A stretch of DNA of 58,439 nt from contig JAUCBJ010002871.1 of assembly GCA_032718475.1 (NCBI GenBank), positions 1 to 58,439 on the forward strand, given 5' to 3'. The notes below the pieces were generated by a model. That model was not told where the DNA came from. It ran no database searches and saw only the letters and a list, made by a program, of their open reading frames with translations. The translations under genes and the position numbers were made by a program. The stretch's first letter is position 1. Every line of letters starts with the position of its first letter. This DNA is from Nemertoderma westbladi (taxonomy: Eukaryota; Xenacoelomorpha; Nemertodermatida; Nemertodermatidae). Below are positions 55,338 through 58,439 of the stretch, in pieces.

Positions 55338-55535
55338 TGTCTCCAGCTGATGTTTAGGGCTGCCCTTAGTAGTCTTGTGTAGCAACCGTCAATTCGTTGT
55401 TCAAGTGATTTAGTCAGTGTCCAGGTCTCACCCCCGTATAAAAATACACTTTCCACTGTGGCTCGAAAGAACTTGGTCTTCAGGTGCCTGGAGAGATCTG
55501 ATTTCCAGATGGTATCCATTTTTGATAGAACTACC
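55338..55535 (-). mobile_element. Internal fragment of LINE family 2
   Basis: 198 bp almost identical to 49610-49809 (two differences noticed: ACCATC/ACCGTC and AGAGCT/AGAACT). It includes codons for LSKMDTIWKSDLSRHLKTKF and LYGGETWTLTKSLEQ. Neither the 3' tail nor a target duplication is present. Confidence 0.9.
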
Positions 55536-55797
55536 ATTAAAATCCATAGAGCATTCATTAAATTATTATTCATTAAAATCTAAAGCATATAATAAATACG
55601 AATATATTTTCTTAACTTTTCCCATCATGAAACTTAATTATAAAAGACATTATGGCTTAGTATTAATTGATCTAGATTATTATGAGATTAGATTATTACC
55701 AGAGCATTGTAAGCCATCACCAGTATATCCTGAATTACAAGCACACACATATCCTCCATCGATATTTGTACAGTTTGCATTGCTATGGCAATTATGA
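55536..55797 (+). pseudogene. Short uncharacterised frame next to the LINE fragment
   Basis: The plus-strand frame reads LKSIEHSLNYYSLKSKAYNK, FLTFPIMKLNYKRHYGLVLI, LPEHCKPSPVYPELQ and ends at 55797. Composition looks protein-like despite the AT-rich setting. Its 5' side is replaced by the antisense LINE fragment, which happens to stay open. Not recognised. Confidence 0.3.
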
Positions 55798-56099
55798 GAA
55801 CCAGTTTGACATTCATCATCGTCTAAATAATACAATAAATACAATGAAATTATTTATGTGTGAATAAAACAATTTTGGTGTATCGCCGTTATACTAGGTT
55901 TTAGTGAATTTAATCAAAATAACAATACCGGGGCGCTAGCTACTCAAATAAGCTAGTGGCACGCTGTAGGCGCAATACTTACACGAAGTGGGGCCTTCGC
56001 GCAGCACGTGACTTAAATTTAATTTAAGTACTAATTCGAAAGTATTACTGTATTAGCAAATTTTAAGCAGATTTCGCCTAATCACTTTTTACCTCTTTC
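55798..56099. other. Noncoding stretch before the satellite
   Basis: No feature recognised. Confidence 0.5.
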
Positions 56100-58439
56100 A
56101 TTTCTATTCAGACATTTCTGACTCTAGCGGTATAGTGAGAACTGAAGATGGATTAGGGTCTCCAGCCCCACAAAGACACAGCCTATGGATGAATACAGTA
56201 GTACATACGTACATCGGCCAAGTTTCATCTTGAATAACGGATAACGAAATGAGAGACGGATCTCACTTTCAGAAATTTCGTCGTATAGCGGCAGACCGAT
56301 TAAATCTCCCCCCCCCCCCCCCCCCACAAAGACGCAGCATGTGGTCCAGAATATATGGCAAGATTCAGCTTAAACTGATTAAAATCAATGAGACGGGAGA
56401 ATCTATTCACTTTCAGGCATAAAGTAGTCCTATAGCGGGTGACTGTTGAACTGATTTTCAACAAAACAAATTTTCAACTTGGCAGCTTTAAATTCGACAA
56501 AGTTATAAGCATGTCAATATCATAACGACGACAACGATTTCACTTTCAGACATTTGGCCCTCTAGCGGCAGACTGGAGAACTGCAGATGGATTCGCCTCC
56601 TTTGAAAGTCACAGCTAATGGTCTAATACATATCTGCCAAGTTTCAGCTTAAACGGATTAAAAGCAAAGAAATGGGAGGGCATTTAATGTTTAGACATGT
56701 GGCCCTCTAGCGGGAGACCATTGCACTGATGGTGTCTGAAAGTCTCTCAAAAATCTCAACTTTAGCTCATATTGATACCTACAAATTTTCAACTTGGCAG
56801 CTTTAAATCCGACAAAGTTATTAGCATGTCAAAATCGTAACGACAACAACGATTTCACTTTCAGACCTTTGGCCCTCTAGCGGTAGACTGGAGAACTGCA
56901 GATGGATTCGCCACCTTTGAAAGTCACAGCTAATGGTCTAATACATATCTGCCAAGTTTCAGCTTAAACGGATTAAAAGCAAAGAAATGGGAGGGCATTT
57001 AATGTTTAGACATGTGGCCCTCTAGCGGGAGACCATTGCACTGATGGTGTCTGAAAGTCTCTCAAAAATCTCAACTTTTGCTCATATTGATACCTACAAA
57101 TTTTCAACTTGGCAGCTTTAAATCCGACAAAGTTATTAGCATGTCAAAATCGTAACGACGACAACGATTTCACTTTCAGACCTTTGGCCCTCTAGCGGCA
57201 GACTGGAGAACTGCAGATGGATTCGCCTCCTTTGAAAGTCACAGCTAATGGTCTAATACATATCTGCCAAGTTTCAGCTTAAACGGATTAAAAGCAAAGA
57301 AATGGGAGGGCATTTAATGTTTAGACATGTGGCCCTCTAGCGGGAGACCATTGCACTGATGGTGTCTGAAAGTCTCTCAAAAATCTCAACTTTTGCTCAT
57401 ATTGATACCTACAAATTTTCAACTTGGCAGCTTTAAATCCGACAAAGTTATTAGCATGTCAAAATCGTAACGACGACAACGATTTCACTTTCAGACCTTT
57501 GGCCCTCTAGCGGCAGACTGGAGAACTGCAGATGGATTCGCCTCCTTTGAAAGTCACAGCTAATGGTCTAATACATATCTGCCAAGTTTCAGCTTAAACG
57601 GATTAAAAGCAAAGAAATGGGAGGGCATTTAATGTTTAGACATGTGGCCCTCTAGCGGGAGACCATTGCACTGATGGTGTCTGAAAGTCTCTCAAAAATC
57701 TCAACTTTTGCTCATATTGATACCTACAAATTTTCAACTTGGCAGCTTTAAATCCGACAAAGTTATTAGCATGTCAAAATCGTAACGACGACAACGATTT
57801 CACTTTCAGACCTTTGGCCCTCTAGCGGCAGACTGGAGAACTGCAGATGGATTCGCCTCCTTTGAAAGTCACAGCTAATGGTCTAATACATATCTGCCAA
57901 GTTTCAGCTTAAACGGATTAAAAGCAAAGAAATGGGAGGGCATTTAATGTTTAGACATGTGGCCCTCTAGCGGGAGACCATTGCACTGATGGTGTCTGAA
58001 AGTCTCTCAAAAATCTCAACTTTTGCTCATATTGATACCTACAAATTTTCAACTTGGCAGCTTTAAATCCGACAAAGTTATTAGCATGTCAAAATCGTAA
58101 CGACGACAACGATTTCACTTTCAGACCTTTGGCCCTCTAGCGGCAGACTGGAGAACTGCAGATGGATTCGCCTCCTTTGAAAGTCACAGCTAATGGTCTA
58201 ATACATATCTGCCAAGTTTCAGCTTAAACGGATTAAAAGCAAAGAAATGGGAGGGCATTTAATGTTTAGACATGTGGCCCTCTAGCGGGAGACCATTGCA
58301 CTGATGGTGTCTGAAAGTCTCTGAAAAATCTCAACTTTTGCTCATATTGATACCTACAAATTTTCAACTTGGCAGCTTTAAATCCGACAAAGTTATTAGC
58401 ATGTCAAAATCGTAACGACGACAACGATTTCACTTTCAG
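56100..58439 (+). repeat. 315-bp dimeric satellite with CTCF-like cores
   Basis: From about 56551 the period is exactly 315 bp (CTTTGGCCCTCTAGCGG-type sites at 56551, 56866, 57181, 57496, 57811, 58126). Each unit has two related halves of about 157 bp, one with GGCCCTCTAGCGGCAGACTG and one with GGCCCTCTAGCGGGAGACC. The first 450 bp hold diverged half-units, including a poly-C run (56309-56326). The later units are almost identical. The array runs off the window. Confidence 0.95.

Overview
The window looks like nuclear DNA of an invertebrate animal, dense in repeats. It is AT-rich and holds one intron-bearing host gene (a histamine N-methyltransferase-like protein), several animal-type transposable elements (non-LTR retrotransposons, BEL/Pao LTR retrotransposons, piggyBac-type elements with TTAA target sites) and satellites carrying a CTCF-like core, which would favour a bilaterian. 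The species cannot be named from this evidence. No rRNA, CRISPR array or bacterial-style operon is present.

Layout. 1-1512: 3' half of a non-LTR element (LINE family 1, copy 1). 2754-4985: two-exon HNMT-like gene with an unusual AT..AG intron. 5000-9210: AT-rich repeats, an inverted 14-bp motif cluster, a 40-bp tandem repeat and a 63-bp satellite with higher-order structure. 9211-20239: element A, a BEL/Pao-type LTR retrotransposon on the minus strand with about 1-kb terminal repeats and a 1237-codon gag-protease frame, but with reverse transcriptase, most of RNase H and integrase deleted. About 20510-25920: locus C on the plus strand, the end of a different BEL/Pao integrase followed by decayed frames rich in CCHC knuckles. 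26084-27933: LINE family 1 copy 2 (minus). 27934-45693: element B, a near full-length but broken relative of A on the plus strand, lacking its 5' LTR and carrying two piggyBac-type insertions and one gag insertion. 45694-48375: LINE family 1 copy 3. 49299-50355: LINE family 2 with a perfect 14-bp target-site duplication. 50570-54622: minisatellites, CCAAT-box arrays and a broken C2H2/acidic/coiled-coil gene. 56100 to the end: a 315-bp dimeric satellite.

How the parts fit. A and B are the same retroelement family: gag with three zinc knuckles, a DSGS protease, a YMDD reverse transcriptase, RNase H, an HHCC/DDE integrase, a long noncoding stretch, then an extra reading frame in the position where envelope genes sit. 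That extra protein shows no envelope features. In A its downstream part carries zinc knuckles, and locus C has a similar knuckle region and C-terminal block behind a BEL integrase. This env-position protein in about 16-kb elements is the best candidate here for something not yet described. A could only move with enzymes from a relative such as an intact B. Comparing A with B supplies empty sites for both piggyBac-type insertions and dates them after the A/B split.
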